Assembly: GCF_006152065.1 (NCBI RefSeq)
Contig: NZ_VDFW01000017.1
Coordinates: forward strand, 1 to 64,000
Length of the DNA: 64,000 nucleotides
Origin: Amycolatopsis alkalitolerans
GTDB taxonomy: Bacteria > Actinomycetota > Actinomycetes > Mycobacteriales > Pseudonocardiaceae
Direction: 5' to 3'
Part shown: in pieces, positions 38,960-48,554 of the stretch
Position numbering within the stretch: position 1 is the stretch's first letter
Layout: each line of letters begins with the position of its first letter
Position numbers and translations under genes: made by a program
The notes under the pieces: generated by a model
Database searches by the model: none
Told to the model about the DNA's origin: nothing
What the model saw: only the letters and a program-made list of their open reading frames with translations

Positions 38960-38985
38960 TAGGAGCCGGGTCCAGGAGGGCCGAA

Positions 38986-39996
38986 ATGTCTTCGACGACT
39001 TTGCAGGAGCTCACCCCGTACGCCGGTGTCGAACCCGACGGGGCCTGGGCGGAGAAGGTGCGCCGGCTCGCCCGCGAGCGCGACGCCGTCCTGCTCGCGC
39101 ACAACTACCAGGCCCCGGCGATCCAGGACATCGCCGACCACACGGGCGACTCGCTCGCGCTGTCCCGCATCGCGGCCGCGAGCGACGCCTCGACGATCGT
39201 CTTCTGCGGCGTGCACTTCATGGCCGAGACCGCGAAGATCCTCGCGCCGGAGAAGACGGTGCTGATCCCCGACGCGCGGGCAGGCTGCTCGCTCGCCGAC
39301 TCCATCACCGGGGCGCAGCTTCGAGCCTGGAAGGCCGAGCACCCGGGTGCGGTCGTGGTCTCGTACGTCAACACCACCGCCGAGGTCAAGGCCGAGACCG
39401 ACATCTGCTGCACCTCCTCGAACGCGGTCGACGTGGTCTCCTCGATTCCGGCCGACCAGGAGGTTCTCTTCTGCCCCGACCAGTTCCTCGGGGCGCACGT
39501 CAAGCGGGAGACCGGTCGCGGCAACATCCACGTCTGGGCCGGGGAATGCCATGTGCACGCCGGGATCAACGGGCCCGAACTGGCCGAGCGCGCGGCCGCG
39601 AACCCGGACGCGGACCTGTTCATCCACCCCGAATGCGGCTGCGCCACCTCGGCGCTCTACCTGGCCGGTGAGGGTGCCGTGCCCGCGGAGCGGGTCAAGA
39701 TCCTCTCGACCGGCGACATGGTGCACGAAGCCCGTGACACCAAGGCCTCGACGGTGCTCGTGGCGACCGAGATCGGCATGCTGCACCAGTTGCGCAAGGC
39801 CGCCCCGGGGATCGACTTCCGCGCGGTGAACGACCGCGCGTCCTGCCGCTTCATGAAGATGATCACCCCGGCGGCCCTCCTGCGCTCGCTGCGCGAGGGT
39901 GCCGACGAGGTCCATGTGGATCCCGAAACGGCCGCGAAGGCACGGGCCTCGGTGCAGCGCATGATCGAGATCGGCAAGCCTGGAGGCGGCGAATGA
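38986..39996 (+). CDS. nadA: Quinolinate synthase
   Basis: A 336-residue 4Fe-4S enzyme that condenses iminoaspartate with dihydroxyacetone phosphate in NAD synthesis. The three cluster cysteines lie in [21 protein letters not shown] and ASCRFMKM, and [22 protein letters not shown] is a family signature. ATG after CAGGAGGG. First gene of nadABC; its stop overlaps the nadB start. Controlled, by inference, by the NrtR site upstream. Confidence 0.95.
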   Translation: MSSTTLQELTPYAGVEPDGAWAEKVRRLARERDAVLLAHNYQAPAIQDIADHTGDSLALSRIAAASDASTIVFCGVHFMAETAKILAPEKTVLIPDARAGCSLADSITGAQLRAWKAEHPGAVVVSYVNTTAEVKAETDICCTSSNAVDVVSSIPADQEVLFCPDQFLGAHVKRETGRGNIHVWAGECHVHAGINGPELAERAAANPDADLFIHPECGCATSALYLAGEGAVPAERVKILSTGDMVHEARDTKASTVLVATEIGMLHQLRKAAPGIDFRAVNDRASCRFMKMITPAALLRSLREGADEVHVDPETAAKARASVQRMIEIGKPGGGE

Positions 39997-41639
39997 GAAA
40001 GCCGGTTAACGACTTTCAGGCGAAAACTCCCGTGTGGGAAGCGCGCGCGGATCTGCTCGTGCTGGGCAGTGGCGTGGCCGGGCTGACGGCCGCGTTGCGC
40101 GCGCAGGAACTCGGGTTGCGCGTCCTGGTGGTCACCAAGGCCGCGGTCGAGGACGGCAACACCCGCTGGGCGCAGGGCGGGGTCGCGGTCGTGCTGGACG
40201 GCGAGCACGACGAGGGCGATTCCATAGACCGGCACGTCGAGGACACGCTGACCGCGGGCGCCGGACTGTGCGAGGAGGACGCGGTCCGGTCGATCCTGCA
40301 CGCGGGTCCGCGATCGGTTTCGTGGCTGCGCTCCGTCGGCGCGCGGTTCGATCCGGGCGCAACGGGGCTGCTCGCTCGCGCGCGTGAAGGTGGGCACAGC
40401 GCGTTCCGGGTCATCCACGCCGGCGGTGACGCGACGGGCGCCGAGGTCGAGCGGACGCTGGTCGCGGAGGCGGCCGGGCGGCGGCTTCCGGTGCTGGAGC
40501 GGCATATCGCGGTCGACGCGCTGCTCACGCCGCTCGGCGCGGTCGCGGGCGTGACGGTGCTGGACCCGAACGGCGTGCCCGGCCTGCTGCGGGCGCCCGC
40601 GGTCCTGCTGGCGACCGGTGGCCTCGGCCAGCTGTACCAGGCGACCTCGAATCCCGAGATCGCGACGGGCGACGGGCTCGCCCTCGCCCTGCGCGCCGGT
40701 GCGCAGGCCGCGGACCTCGAATTCGTGCAGTTCCACCCGACGGTCCTGTTCACCCCGGGCGCGCGCGGCCGGTGCCCGCTGGTGACCGAGGCCGTGCGCG
40801 GTGAGGGCGCGGTGCTCGTCGACGGCGCGGGAGAACGGGTGATGCGAGGGGTGCATCCGCTTGGCGATCTCGCGCCGCGGGACGTCGTGTCGGCGGCGAT
40901 CACGCGCCGGATGGCCGCGGCGCCCGGCGGGATCGACGATCACGTGTTCCTGGACGCCACCGGCGTTTCCTCGTTCGCCGGGCGGTTTCCGACCGTGTTC
41001 GCCGCCTGCCGGGCGATCGGCGTCGACCCCGCCCGCGATCCGGTCCCGGTGACCCCGGCCGCGCATTTCGCGTGCGGTGGGGTGGTGGCCGGCACCGACG
41101 GGCGCACCGGCGTGACCGGGCTGTACGCGGCGGGCGAGGTCGCGAGGACCGGCCTGCACGGAGCGAACCGGTTGGCGTCCAACAGCTTGCTGGAGGGCCT
41201 GGTGTCGGGCACGGGTGCGGCCGAGTCGGCGGCCGCGGATCTGGCGGCCGGGTTGCTGGCGGATCCGAAGCAGGGCAGGCAACTCCGGCAGAAGGCGGTA
41301 CCGGTCACCGGCCGCGACGCCCTGCAGCGCGCGATGAGCCGGTACGCGGCGATCGGCCGGGACGCGGAAGGCTTGTCCGTACTGGGTTCCGTGCTCGATC
41401 TGTCCACACAGGACCATCTACTGCGGACGCACCGGGACGTCGAGGACGCGGCGCTCACGCTGGTGGCGCAGGCGCTGGTGGCGGCGGCGGAACGGCGGAC
41501 GGAATCGCGCGGTTCGCACGTCCGCGCGGACTATCCGGACTCGGACGACGAGCTGTGGCGGCGCAGCCAGCTGATCCGGCTGAGCCCGTCGGGGCAGCCC
41601 GTGCTGGCGGATCCCGTTGCCGCGATGGGAGTGGCATGA
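39993..41639 (+). CDS. nadB: L-aspartate oxidase
   Basis: A 548-residue flavoprotein oxidising aspartate to iminoaspartate, the substrate of NadA. FAD-binding [17 protein letters not shown] lies near the N-terminus. [13 protein letters not shown], the active-site [11 protein letters not shown], and the C-terminal [24 protein letters not shown] are all typical. ATG start overlaps the nadA stop (ATGA), and its own stop overlaps nadC in the same way. Length is normal. Confidence 0.95.
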   Translation: MRKPVNDFQAKTPVWEARADLLVLGSGVAGLTAALRAQELGLRVLVVTKAAVEDGNTRWAQGGVAVVLDGEHDEGDSIDRHVEDTLTAGAGLCEEDAVRSILHAGPRSVSWLRSVGARFDPGATGLLARAREGGHSAFRVIHAGGDATGAEVERTLVAEAAGRRLPVLERHIAVDALLTPLGAVAGVTVLDPNGVPGLLRAPAVLLATGGLGQLYQATSNPEIATGDGLALALRAGAQAADLEFVQFHPTVLFTPGARGRCPLVTEAVRGEGAVLVDGAGERVMRGVHPLGDLAPRDVVSAAITRRMAAAPGGIDDHVFLDATGVSSFAGRFPTVFAACRAIGVDPARDPVPVTPAAHFACGGVVAGTDGRTGVTGLYAAGEVARTGLHGANRLASNSLLEGLVSGTGAAESAAADLAAGLLADPKQGRQLRQKAVPVTGRDALQRAMSRYAAIGRDAEGLSVLGSVLDLSTQDHLLRTHRDVEDAALTLVAQALVAAAERRTESRGSHVRADYPDSDDELWRRSQLIRLSPSGQPVLADPVAAMGVA

Positions 41640-42490
41640 CGAGCGATCTGGACATGGTCGACGTCCGGCGTGTGGTGGAACTCGCGCTCGCCGAGGACCT
41701 GCGGTACGGGCCGGACGCGACAACCGGCGCGACGGTGCCGGCGGACGCGACGGCGCGCGCCGAGGTGACGCCGCGCGTGGACGGCACGCTCGCCGGGGCG
41801 CCGGTGGCGCTCGCCGTGTTCGACCAGGTGCTGGGCAACGACTACGAGGTGATTTCCGCGCGTGCGGACGGCAGCAAGCTCGTCGCCGGTGAGCCCGCGC
41901 TCGTGCTCCGCGGCTCCGTGCGCGGGCTCCTCACGGCGGAGCGGACGGCGTTGAACCTCCTGTGCCACCTGTCCGGCGTCGCGACGGCGACCGCAGCCTG
42001 GGTGTCTGAAGTGGACGGTACCGGCTGCCGGATCCGGGATTCTCGCAAGACCTTGCCGGGGCTGCGGTTGCTGCAGAAGTACGCGGTGCGGTGCGGTGGC
42101 GGGGTGAACCACCGGATGGGTCTCGGGGACGCGGTGCTGATCAAGGACAACCACGTCGTCGCGGCGGGTTCGGTCGCGGCGGCGATCGAAGCGGTGCACG
42201 CGCACGCGGCGGACCTTCCGTGCGAGGTGGAGGTCGATACGCTCGAGCAGCTTTCCGAGGCGCTGAAAGCCGGGGCGGACGAGGTCCTGCTGGACAACTT
42301 CGCGCCCGAGGACTGTGCGCGTGCCGTCCGCGTCCGGGACGAGCAGGCGCCGCGGACGCGGCTGGAGGCCTCGGGTGGGCTGAAGCTGCACAACGCCCGC
42401 GCGTACGCTGAGACCGGGGTGGACTTCCTCGCGGTCGGCGGCCTCACGCATTCCTCGCCCGCCCTGGATCTCGGGCTCGACCTATCCTGA
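41636..42490 (+). CDS. nadC: Nicotinate-nucleotide pyrophosphorylase (carboxylating)
   Basis: A 284-residue enzyme that turns quinolinate and PRPP into nicotinate mononucleotide. Visible are LNLLCHLSGVAT, RDSRKTLPGLRLLQKYAVRCGGGVNHR with catalytic basic residues, LIKDNH and EVDTLEQL, plus the C-terminal EASGGL. ATG overlaps the nadB stop; the long open stretch upstream in this frame lies inside nadB and is not coding. Last gene of the operon. Confidence 0.95.
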   Translation: MTSDLDMVDVRRVVELALAEDLRYGPDATTGATVPADATARAEVTPRVDGTLAGAPVALAVFDQVLGNDYEVISARADGSKLVAGEPALVLRGSVRGLLTAERTALNLLCHLSGVATATAAWVSEVDGTGCRIRDSRKTLPGLRLLQKYAVRCGGGVNHRMGLGDAVLIKDNHVVAAGSVAAAIEAVHAHAADLPCEVEVDTLEQLSEALKAGADEVLLDNFAPEDCARAVRVRDEQAPRTRLEASGGLKLHNARAYAETGVDFLAVGGLTHSSPALDLGLDLS

Positions 42491-42562
42491 GCCGTCCGGG
42501 CAGCCGCGCGGTGGGTTATGGTTGCCGCGGGCGACCATCGGGGGGAGGAAGCACGGTGGACT

Positions 42563-43849
42563 TTGGCGCGCGGTTCGAACTTCCTCGGTGCCCTGCTGCG
42601 GCAGGGAGCATCGGTGCTCGCCTCGACACCGCGGGAACTGCCCCCGGAGGTTGACGATCCCGAGCCGGTGTCGGCCGTGCGGCGGATGGGCGCGGTGGCC
42701 GCGACGGAAGTGGCCCCGCCGACGGACTCGCTGATGATCAGGGCCACCCGGTACGCGGTGCTCCTGCCGCTGGCCTTCCGGGTCCTGATCGTGCCGGTGC
42801 TCTGGCTGTGGGTGTTCATCGGGTTCGGCAGTACGCCCGTGCTGACCGCGATCACGTGGATCGGCACGGCCGCGAACCTCGCCGGGATGATGTGGGTGCT
42901 GCGCGTGCCCGACCGGCGCGGGCGGCTGACGCGGATCCTGCTCGCCGTCGACGTGGTGTGCACCGGGGTGGCGAGCGTGCTGTTCAGCGTGACGGCGCCG
43001 GCGGAGCTGTTCTGGCCCGGCGGCTGGATCCCGCTGGTGTACCTCATGGGCACCGTCACGCTGTGGACGATTTGCCGCGGGATCGTGGCGGGCCTCGCTC
43101 TCGCCGGGTACGGCGTCGTGCTCGAAGGCGTTTCGCTGTGGCTGGGGCCGGTCGCGGAGCTAGGCCGGTTCGGGGTCGCGGCGGTGGTGGTCGCCGCCGG
43201 GACGATGCTGGCCGCGATCGCCGCCGGGGCCGGTTGCCTGATCATGCTGGGCCTCGCGACCCGGCTGGCGCTGGCGATCGGGATGCGGCTGGGGCAGCGG
43301 GGCGAGCGTGCCCGCACCGAACGGGCCTTGCACGACACGGTTCTGCAGACCCTCGAGGCGATCGCGCTCACCGGCGACGGTCCGGGCCGGCTCGACCAGG
43401 TGCGGGACGCGGCCCGTGCCGAAGCGCGGGAGCTGCGCCGTTCCTTGCGGGCGCCCGAGCCGCCCGATGGCCTCGCCGCGGAACTGGCGACACTGGCGTC
43501 GGAGATGGCGAGGGAGGGGCTGCGCGCGGAGCTGGCGATCTCCGATATCGGCGACGATCAGCTGTCGGAGGTGCGCCGCGCCGCGGTCCGGGACGCGGCG
43601 CGGGAGGCGCTGCGCAACACGATCAAGCACGCGGGGACGCGGGAGGTCGTGGTCCGGCTGGAGGAGCGCGACGGCGGGGTCGCGGTGATCACGCGCGATC
43701 ACGGTGTCGGCTACGACGAGGACGCGCGGCCGGCGGGCTTCGGCGTGAGTGAGTCGATGAAGGCACGCCTCGCGGAAGTCGGCGGCTGGTGCCGGATCGA
43801 CTCACGCCCGGGCCGCGGCACCCGGGTCACCATGTGGGTCCCCCGCTGA
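42563..43849 (+). CDS. Sensor histidine kinase, NarL-partner type
   Basis: About 428 residues. The N-terminus is soluble, followed by around five membrane helices (about residues 60-240). The dimerisation/phosphoacceptor part carries RALHDTVLQTLE with H257, and the HATPase domain has REALRNTIKHAG and DHGVGYDEDARPAGFGVSESM. This is the HPK7 class that pairs with LuxR-type regulators such as the one at 46179. The start is uncertain: TTG at 42563 is in frame, but a well-placed ribosome site serves an out-of-frame GTG at 42556. An ATG at 42518 is possible too. Confidence 0.85.
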   Translation: MARGSNFLGALLRQGASVLASTPRELPPEVDDPEPVSAVRRMGAVAATEVAPPTDSLMIRATRYAVLLPLAFRVLIVPVLWLWVFIGFGSTPVLTAITWIGTAANLAGMMWVLRVPDRRGRLTRILLAVDVVCTGVASVLFSVTAPAELFWPGGWIPLVYLMGTVTLWTICRGIVAGLALAGYGVVLEGVSLWLGPVAELGRFGVAAVVVAAGTMLAAIAAGAGCLIMLGLATRLALAIGMRLGQRGERARTERALHDTVLQTLEAIALTGDGPGRLDQVRDAARAEARELRRSLRAPEPPDGLAAELATLASEMAREGLRAELAISDIGDDQLSEVRRAAVRDAAREALRNTIKHAGTREVVVRLEERDGGVAVITRDHGVGYDEDARPAGFGVSESMKARLAEVGGWCRIDSRPGRGTRVTMWVPR

Positions 43850-43887
43850 CCCCGCGGCGGCCTTTCGCTGCGCGAGTCGCGTTCGCG

Positions 43888-44967
43888 CTACTCCTCCGCC
43901 AACCCGGGCAGGTGCCGGTTGGCCCGCCGCACCGCGGCCGCCAGGTCGGGGATCTCGACGACCTCTCGCCCTGCCGCCCGCAGCAGCTCCGCGCCCTGCG
44001 CGTGCACGAACACATCCGGCTCGCGCCAGGCGAAAACGACCCGGGGGATGCCCGCGTCCAGGATGTGCCGCGTGCACGTGACCGGTCGCGAAGCCCGCTC
44101 GCTGCACGGTTCCAGCGAGCTGTAGATGGTGGCCCCGGCCAACCGCGAATCGGCGCCGAGCTTCGCCAGCGCGGCCTCCTCCGCATGATCGTGCGGGTCC
44201 GTCTCACCTGAGTACCCGGTCGCCAGCACGTTGTCGTCCGCATCCGTGATCACCGCCCCGACCCGGAACGTCGAGGACGGCGGGCACCGGTCCGCCAGCG
44301 CCACCGCCTCGCCAAGGCGCCGGTGGTCCACCACGGCCTGCCCGGCCAGGTACCGCGCGAACACCACGTCGCCGAGCTGCCGGGTCTCGACGAGCGTCAT
44401 CCGGCCCTGCGGGAACGGCCCCGCGCCGACGAATCGCGGCGCGTCCGGCTCGCCGACGAAGAACGGGGCGATCACCAGGTGCAGCTCGTCGACGACGTCC
44501 TCGGCAAAGAACAAGGTATGGATCGCGCTCCCGCCCTCGACCATCAACCGCCCGACGCCGCGGTCGGCCAGGTCGGCGAGGATCCGGTGCAGATCGGGTG
44601 GGTCGCCCGCATCGACGACCGTGGCCAGCCCGCCGAGCTGCGACGCCAACGACGGCACGGCCGCCGAAGCGGCGTACACGAGCTTCGCCGCGTCACCGGT
44701 CGTGAAGAACTTCGTACCGGCGTCGAGCTTTCCGCTCACGGTGAGCGTGACCTTGACGGGATCGGGCCCCGAGCGCGACCGCAGCCCCGGGTTGTCCGCG
44801 CGAATGGTGTTCGCGCCGACCAGGATCGCGTCCGCCCCGGCGCGGACCTGGTCGACCCGCGCGAAATCCTCGGCGCTCGAGAGCAGCAGCCGCTCGTCGC
44901 TCGTGTCGTCGAGGAAACCGTCGAGCGACATGGCGGCGGAGGCCAGGACGTACGGGCGCTTGCTCAC
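43888..44967 (-). CDS. RibD-like protein with reductase and deaminase domains in reversed order
   Basis: A 359-residue bifunctional protein. Residues 1-225 form a RibD C-terminal/dihydrofolate reductase-like domain (YVLASAAMSLDGFLDD, DAILVGANTIRADNP, MVEGGSAIHTLFF). Residues 230-345 form a zinc cytidine-deaminase-like domain with HAEEAAL (H near 260) and PCSERASRPVTC. Canonical RibD has deaminase first and reductase second. The reactions, deamination and reduction of a pyrimidine-ribose intermediate of riboflavin synthesis, are plausible but unproven. GTG start. Follows the EccE-like gene on the same strand by 24 nt. Confidence 0.85.
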   Translation of the reverse strand: MSKRPYVLASAAMSLDGFLDDTSDERLLLSSAEDFARVDQVRAGADAILVGANTIRADNPGLRSRSGPDPVKVTLTVSGKLDAGTKFFTTGDAAKLVYAASAAVPSLASQLGGLATVVDAGDPPDLHRILADLADRGVGRLMVEGGSAIHTLFFAEDVVDELHLVIAPFFVGEPDAPRFVGAGPFPQGRMTLVETRQLGDVVFARYLAGQAVVDHRRLGEAVALADRCPPSSTFRVGAVITDADDNVLATGYSGETDPHDHAEEAALAKLGADSRLAGATIYSSLEPCSERASRPVTCTRHILDAGIPRVVFAWREPDVFVHAQGAELLRAAGREVVEIPDLAAAVRRANRHLPGLAEE

Positions 44968-44991
44968 CCCGCCACTTTCCCACAGGCGTGA

Positions 44992-46032
44992 TCAGCCGGG
45001 CAGGGCGAGCGGAAGGGTGCGACGGACGGCCACCTCGTGCCGCCCGTACAGCGGGACCACCGGCACGTCGAGATCCTCGGCGCGAGGAGCCTTGCGTGTG
45101 CCCTGGTACTTCACGGCCCGGATCGTCAAGTCCTCGCGCAGGCGCCCGAGATGGGTGCGGCGCAGTTCGTACGAGGTGACCGTGAACGCGACCTCGCTGT
45201 CCGAGACAGCGAAGGCGCGTTCGACGCCTGCCTTCGGGGTGAAGCAGGCCTGGGTCGTCCCGGCCGCGGACCACGACCGCCAGCCGTTCACCACGGCGGT
45301 GGCCCGGTGGCTGTGGGCGAGCAGATCCCCTTTCACCCCAAGGGTTTCGCGCAGCTCCGCGGCGAGTTCCCCGGCCTCCAGGACGGTCGCGGCGATCCCC
45401 GCTTCGGTCAGAGTGCCGAGAACGCCGAGCGCAGCGCGGACGGTGGCCCGGTGCTCCCCGACTTCGCCGGAACCGCGGGCCAGCGCGGCCAGCGGAGCCT
45501 CGGCCGGGCGGTAGCGCACCGCGATGAGATGGACCCGGCGCCCGTGCTCGCTGCGCACCAGCAGTTGCGCGCTCGCGAGCGGGATATCCGCGTTGTCACA
45601 GGCTTCGCGGAGAATCGCGGTCAGCGCCGCCACATCCGGTTCACCGGCCGGATCGAGCCGGAGTACGGCGGTCCAGCCGCCATCGACGCCGACGACCCCG
45701 AAGGAGTTGCCCGCGCGATCGCGATGCTGGCGCAGGCGGAAGTCCGGGGCGAGTACGAGCAGCGGATCGTCCCCGAGCCGCCGGTCGTCGTGCTGCAGCA
45801 GCCGGTACCAGATCCAGATCCCGGCCCAGCCGGCCAGATGCCGCCCCGCGACCCGCACCGACGTGGTGCCGACCACGAGCGCGGCGATCGCCGCCACGGC
45901 GATTCCCCGGTCCACGAGCGAAACCGTGAGCGCGATCGTCCAGACCACGACCTGCGCCGGGCGCACCGGCAGCATCGCGGTGGGGCCGGTCGGCCCTCCG
46001 AACGCGGGAATCCGTGCACTGGCCGTGGTCAA
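44992..46032 (-). CDS. eccE: Type VII secretion EccE-family protein
   Basis: A 346-residue membrane protein: two adjacent N-terminal helices (residues about 25-65), then a large extramembrane domain containing WTAVLRLDPAGEPDV and CFTPKAGVERAF. This matches EccE, the outer-ring component of ESX secretion membranes. No other ESX genes (EsxAB, EccB, EccC, EccD, MycP) are nearby, so it is an orphan here. Start is TTG with a GAGAGG about 12 nt upstream. It may be cotranscribed with the RibD-like gene downstream. Confidence 0.78.
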   Translation of the reverse strand: MTTASARIPAFGGPTGPTAMLPVRPAQVVVWTIALTVSLVDRGIAVAAIAALVVGTTSVRVAGRHLAGWAGIWIWYRLLQHDDRRLGDDPLLVLAPDFRLRQHRDRAGNSFGVVGVDGGWTAVLRLDPAGEPDVAALTAILREACDNADIPLASAQLLVRSEHGRRVHLIAVRYRPAEAPLAALARGSGEVGEHRATVRAALGVLGTLTEAGIAATVLEAGELAAELRETLGVKGDLLAHSHRATAVVNGWRSWSAAGTTQACFTPKAGVERAFAVSDSEVAFTVTSYELRRTHLGRLREDLTIRAVKYQGTRKAPRAEDLDVPVVPLYGRHEVAVRRTLPLALPG

Positions 46033-46178
46033 CGTTCTTCGGCGCCTCTCGTTGATTCGTGGTACAGACTAGTCACGGCCGTCACGGTTTCCTGCCGGTA
46101 GAAATAGCCACAGGGCAGGGGTTTGCGGGACAATGCCGAGGGGGCGGGTCGGTGTCGCGATTTCTGGAGGAGGCCGGT

Positions 46179-46799
46179 ATGGGCGAGCAACCGCGGATCC
46201 GGGTCAGTGTGGTGGAGGACCACCCGCTTTACCGGTCGGCCGTGGCGCGGGTGCTGAGCGAGGCGCCGGACATCGAACTCGGCGCGGTCGCGGATTCGGT
46301 GGCACGGTTCGCCGCGGCGCGCGAACCCGCGGGGTCCGTGGTGGTGCTCGATCTCAAGCTGCGAGGGGTCACCGACGCGGCCGCCGTGCAGAAGGTCGTC
46401 GGACTGGGCTACCAGGTGCTCGTGGTGTCCGCGCACGCCGGGCAGGAGGAGGTGCTCGGCGCGGTGTCCGCGGGCGCGCGGGGGTACCTGTCCAAGGACG
46501 CCGATGGAGCCGAGATCCTGCGCGCGGTACGGGAGATCGCCGCCGGCAACACCTACGTCTCGCCGGCGCTGGCCTCGTTCCTGCTCAACTCGACGCGCGG
46601 GGTGAAGAGCCTGCTGTCCGACCGCGAGCGGCAGGTGCTGTCGCTGGTCGCGGCGGGCGAGCGGGACACCGACATCGCCGAAGCCATGTCCATCAGCGTC
46701 CGCACGGTCCGCTCCTACCTGGAACGGATCCGCGACAAGACGGGCCGCCGTCGCCGTCCGGAGCTCACCAGGCTCGCGATCGAGGAGGGCATCTCTTAG
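46179..46799 (+). CDS. NarL/FixJ-family response regulator
   Basis: A 206-residue two-domain regulator. The receiver has the acidic VEDHPLYRS, phosphoacceptor D58 in VVVLDLKLRG, VVSAHA and LSKDA with the conserved lysine. The C-terminal LuxR-type helix-turn-helix has LSDRERQVLSLVAAGERDTDIAEAMSISVRTVRSYLERIRDK. ATG after GGAGGAGG. It is separated from the likely partner kinase (42563-43849) by two minus-strand genes. Its TAG stop interlocks with the TAA of the convergent membrane gene. Confidence 0.93.
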   Translation: MGEQPRIRVSVVEDHPLYRSAVARVLSEAPDIELGAVADSVARFAAAREPAGSVVVLDLKLRGVTDAAAVQKVVGLGYQVLVVSAHAGQEEVLGAVSAGARGYLSKDADGAEILRAVREIAAGNTYVSPALASFLLNSTRGVKSLLSDRERQVLSLVAAGERDTDIAEAMSISVRTVRSYLERIRDKTGRRRRPELTRLAIEEGIS

Positions 46800-47446
46800 G
46801 CGGCGTGCGCGCCCCAGCGCAGGTGGATGCCCTCGCCACGCAGCACGCGGCGGAACCACAGCAGCGAGACCACGATGGCCGCGCCGACGACGCTCCACGA
46901 GCCGGCCGTCGACACCAGCAGGAAGTTGCCGACGCTCTCGCGCGCCAGGATCCACAGCGTGGTCGCGCCGTTGGTGAGGAACACCATCGCCCACAGCAGC
47001 GACAGCCGGCGGAAGATCTGCACGACACGCGGATGCTCGTTGAACGCCGCGGGGAACGCGCAGAAGTCGTCGGCCAGCTTCGCGATGAAGGGGCGGCCGA
47101 ACGGCAGGGACGCGACGAGGACGAACGCGATCAGGAAGTTCTGCAGGGTCGGCTGCAGGAAGTAGAGGAAGGCGCTGCCGGTGGCGAGTCCCAGCACGGT
47201 GCGCGCGACCAGCAGGGCGGTCGTCAGCAGCAGGATCGCGGGGAAGGGCTCGCGTTTCACGGCGCGGCGTACCAGGGCGAGCAGCGACCAGGACAGCGCG
47301 GCGATGAGCCCGCCGTCGAAGCTGACCAGCGTCAGGAGCAGGTAGAAGAGGCCGAGGGGGACGACCGTGGATTCGAGCAGGTGTTTCGCGCCCTGGCGCA
47401 GCAGGGCGCCGAACGCGGGCAGGTGGACCGTCAGGTGCGGGGGCAT
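46796..47446 (-). CDS. VC0807/DUF3159-like integral membrane protein
   Basis: A 216-residue membrane protein with about six helices, beginning MPPHLTVHLPAFGALLRQGAKHLLESTVVPLGLFYLLL. The pattern, including DDFCAFPAAFNEHPRVVQIFRRLSLLW, resembles the VC0807/DUF3159 family of septation-protein-A-like membrane proteins. No enzymatic motif. The ATG at 47446 is chosen because the upstream frame is low-complexity. Convergent with the response regulator; divergent from the DMT gene. Function unknown. Confidence 0.72.
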   Translation of the reverse strand: MPPHLTVHLPAFGALLRQGAKHLLESTVVPLGLFYLLLTLVSFDGGLIAALSWSLLALVRRAVKREPFPAILLLTTALLVARTVLGLATGSAFLYFLQPTLQNFLIAFVLVASLPFGRPFIAKLADDFCAFPAAFNEHPRVVQIFRRLSLLWAMVFLTNGATTLWILARESVGNFLLVSTAGSWSVVGAAIVVSLLWFRRVLRGEGIHLRWGAHAA

Positions 47447-47624
47447 CGAACTCGCTGTCTCTTTTCGTGCCGGGGGAGCACGGGGTGGGGCGGCGGTTTG
47501 AGTGGCCAATGTACCCGGTGACGCTGTGAAGTCAGGGTCGGCTCCCGGTAACACTCGGGGAAAATTCCGGATCCGGGAAGAGAGCGCAGGTGGTGGGATG
47601 TTGGTGTGAGAGGGAGGTGAGCCG

Positions 47625-48554
47625 ATGACCGCGGAGTGGAGCAGCACGGCGGTGGCGGTACCTGCCGCGGTGCTCGGGGCGGCGCTGATGGGGCTGGCGT
47701 CGGCGGCTCAGGCGAAGGCGACGAAACAGGTGCCACAGGGCAAGACGCTGCATCCCGGCCTGCTGGTCGACCTGGCGCACCGGCCGTTGTGGCTGGTCGG
47801 CATCGTGGCGACGATCGGGGGATTGCTGCTACAGGTGCTCGCACTGGGGTTCGGGCCGTTGCTGTTGGTCCAGCCGCTGCTGGTGACGGCCCTGCCGTTC
47901 GCGGCGGCGTTCTCGGCCTGGCTGGGCCACCGGCGGCCGGACGGGGTGGTCGTGCTGGGCGCGCTGGTGTGCGTCGCGGGCCTGGCGGGTTTCCTGGCGC
48001 TGGCGCAGCCGACGGGCGGGGCGAACGAGCTGGTGAGCGACGTGGGGCCGCTCGCCGTGGTGCTCGGGCTGATCGCGTTGCTGGGGCTGGGGCTTTCGAC
48101 CGTGCTGCGGGGCGCGGGGCGGGTGCTGGGGCTCGCGCTGGCGACGGGCGTGTTCTACGGCGTCACCGCGGGCCTGATGAAGGTCGTCGCGGGGCAGTTG
48201 CGGGAGGGCGCGGCGGTGCCCTTCTCCCACTGGGCGCTCTACGTGGTCTGCGTCGTCGGGCCGATCGGGTTCCTGCTTTCGCAGAACACGTTCCAGCAGG
48301 GCCGCGCGATGGCGCCGGCGCTCGCGGTGATCACCACGGCCGACCCGATGGTCGGGGTCGCGATCGGGATCGGGTGGATGGGCGAGTCGGCGATGGACGG
48401 CACCGCGGTGCTGGCCGGGGAGATCGCGGCGGCCGCCGTGATCGTCGCGGGGATCTGGATCCTGTCGCACCGCAGCAGCCATCTGCTGGCGCCGGCGCCT
48501 ACCCCAGCCGCCGGTTCGCGAGCGCACCCGTCGCAACCCGTGCCTTCTCAGTGA
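47625..48554 (+). CDS. DMT-superfamily (EamA-like) membrane protein
   Basis: A 309-residue protein with about nine to ten helices in two halves, as in small multidrug/metabolite exporters of the DMT superfamily. It includes [27 protein letters not shown] near the N-terminus and a C-terminal half with [18 protein letters not shown]. Substrate not predictable. ATG after GAGGTGAG. The last 56 bp overlap the 3' end of the convergent nitrilase gene, so the C-terminal Pro/Ala tail is coded antisense to that gene. Confidence 0.78.
   Translation: MTAEWSSTAVAVPAAVLGAALMGLASAAQAKATKQVPQGKTLHPGLLVDLAHRPLWLVGIVATIGGLLLQVLALGFGPLLLVQPLLVTALPFAAAFSAWLGHRRPDGVVVLGALVCVAGLAGFLALAQPTGGANELVSDVGPLAVVLGLIALLGLGLSTVLRGAGRVLGLALATGVFYGVTAGLMKVVAGQLREGAAVPFSHWALYVVCVVGPIGFLLSQNTFQQGRAMAPALAVITTADPMVGVAIGIGWMGESAMDGTAVLAGEIAAAAVIVAGIWILSHRSSHLLAPAPTPAAGSRAHPSQPVPSQ

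Noticed and set aside
42556-42655. GTG frame at 42556 as a separate gene
   Set aside because: Only about 32 codons, Pro/Gly/Ala-rich, fully inside the sensor kinase gene. Kept only as a start-codon conflict.
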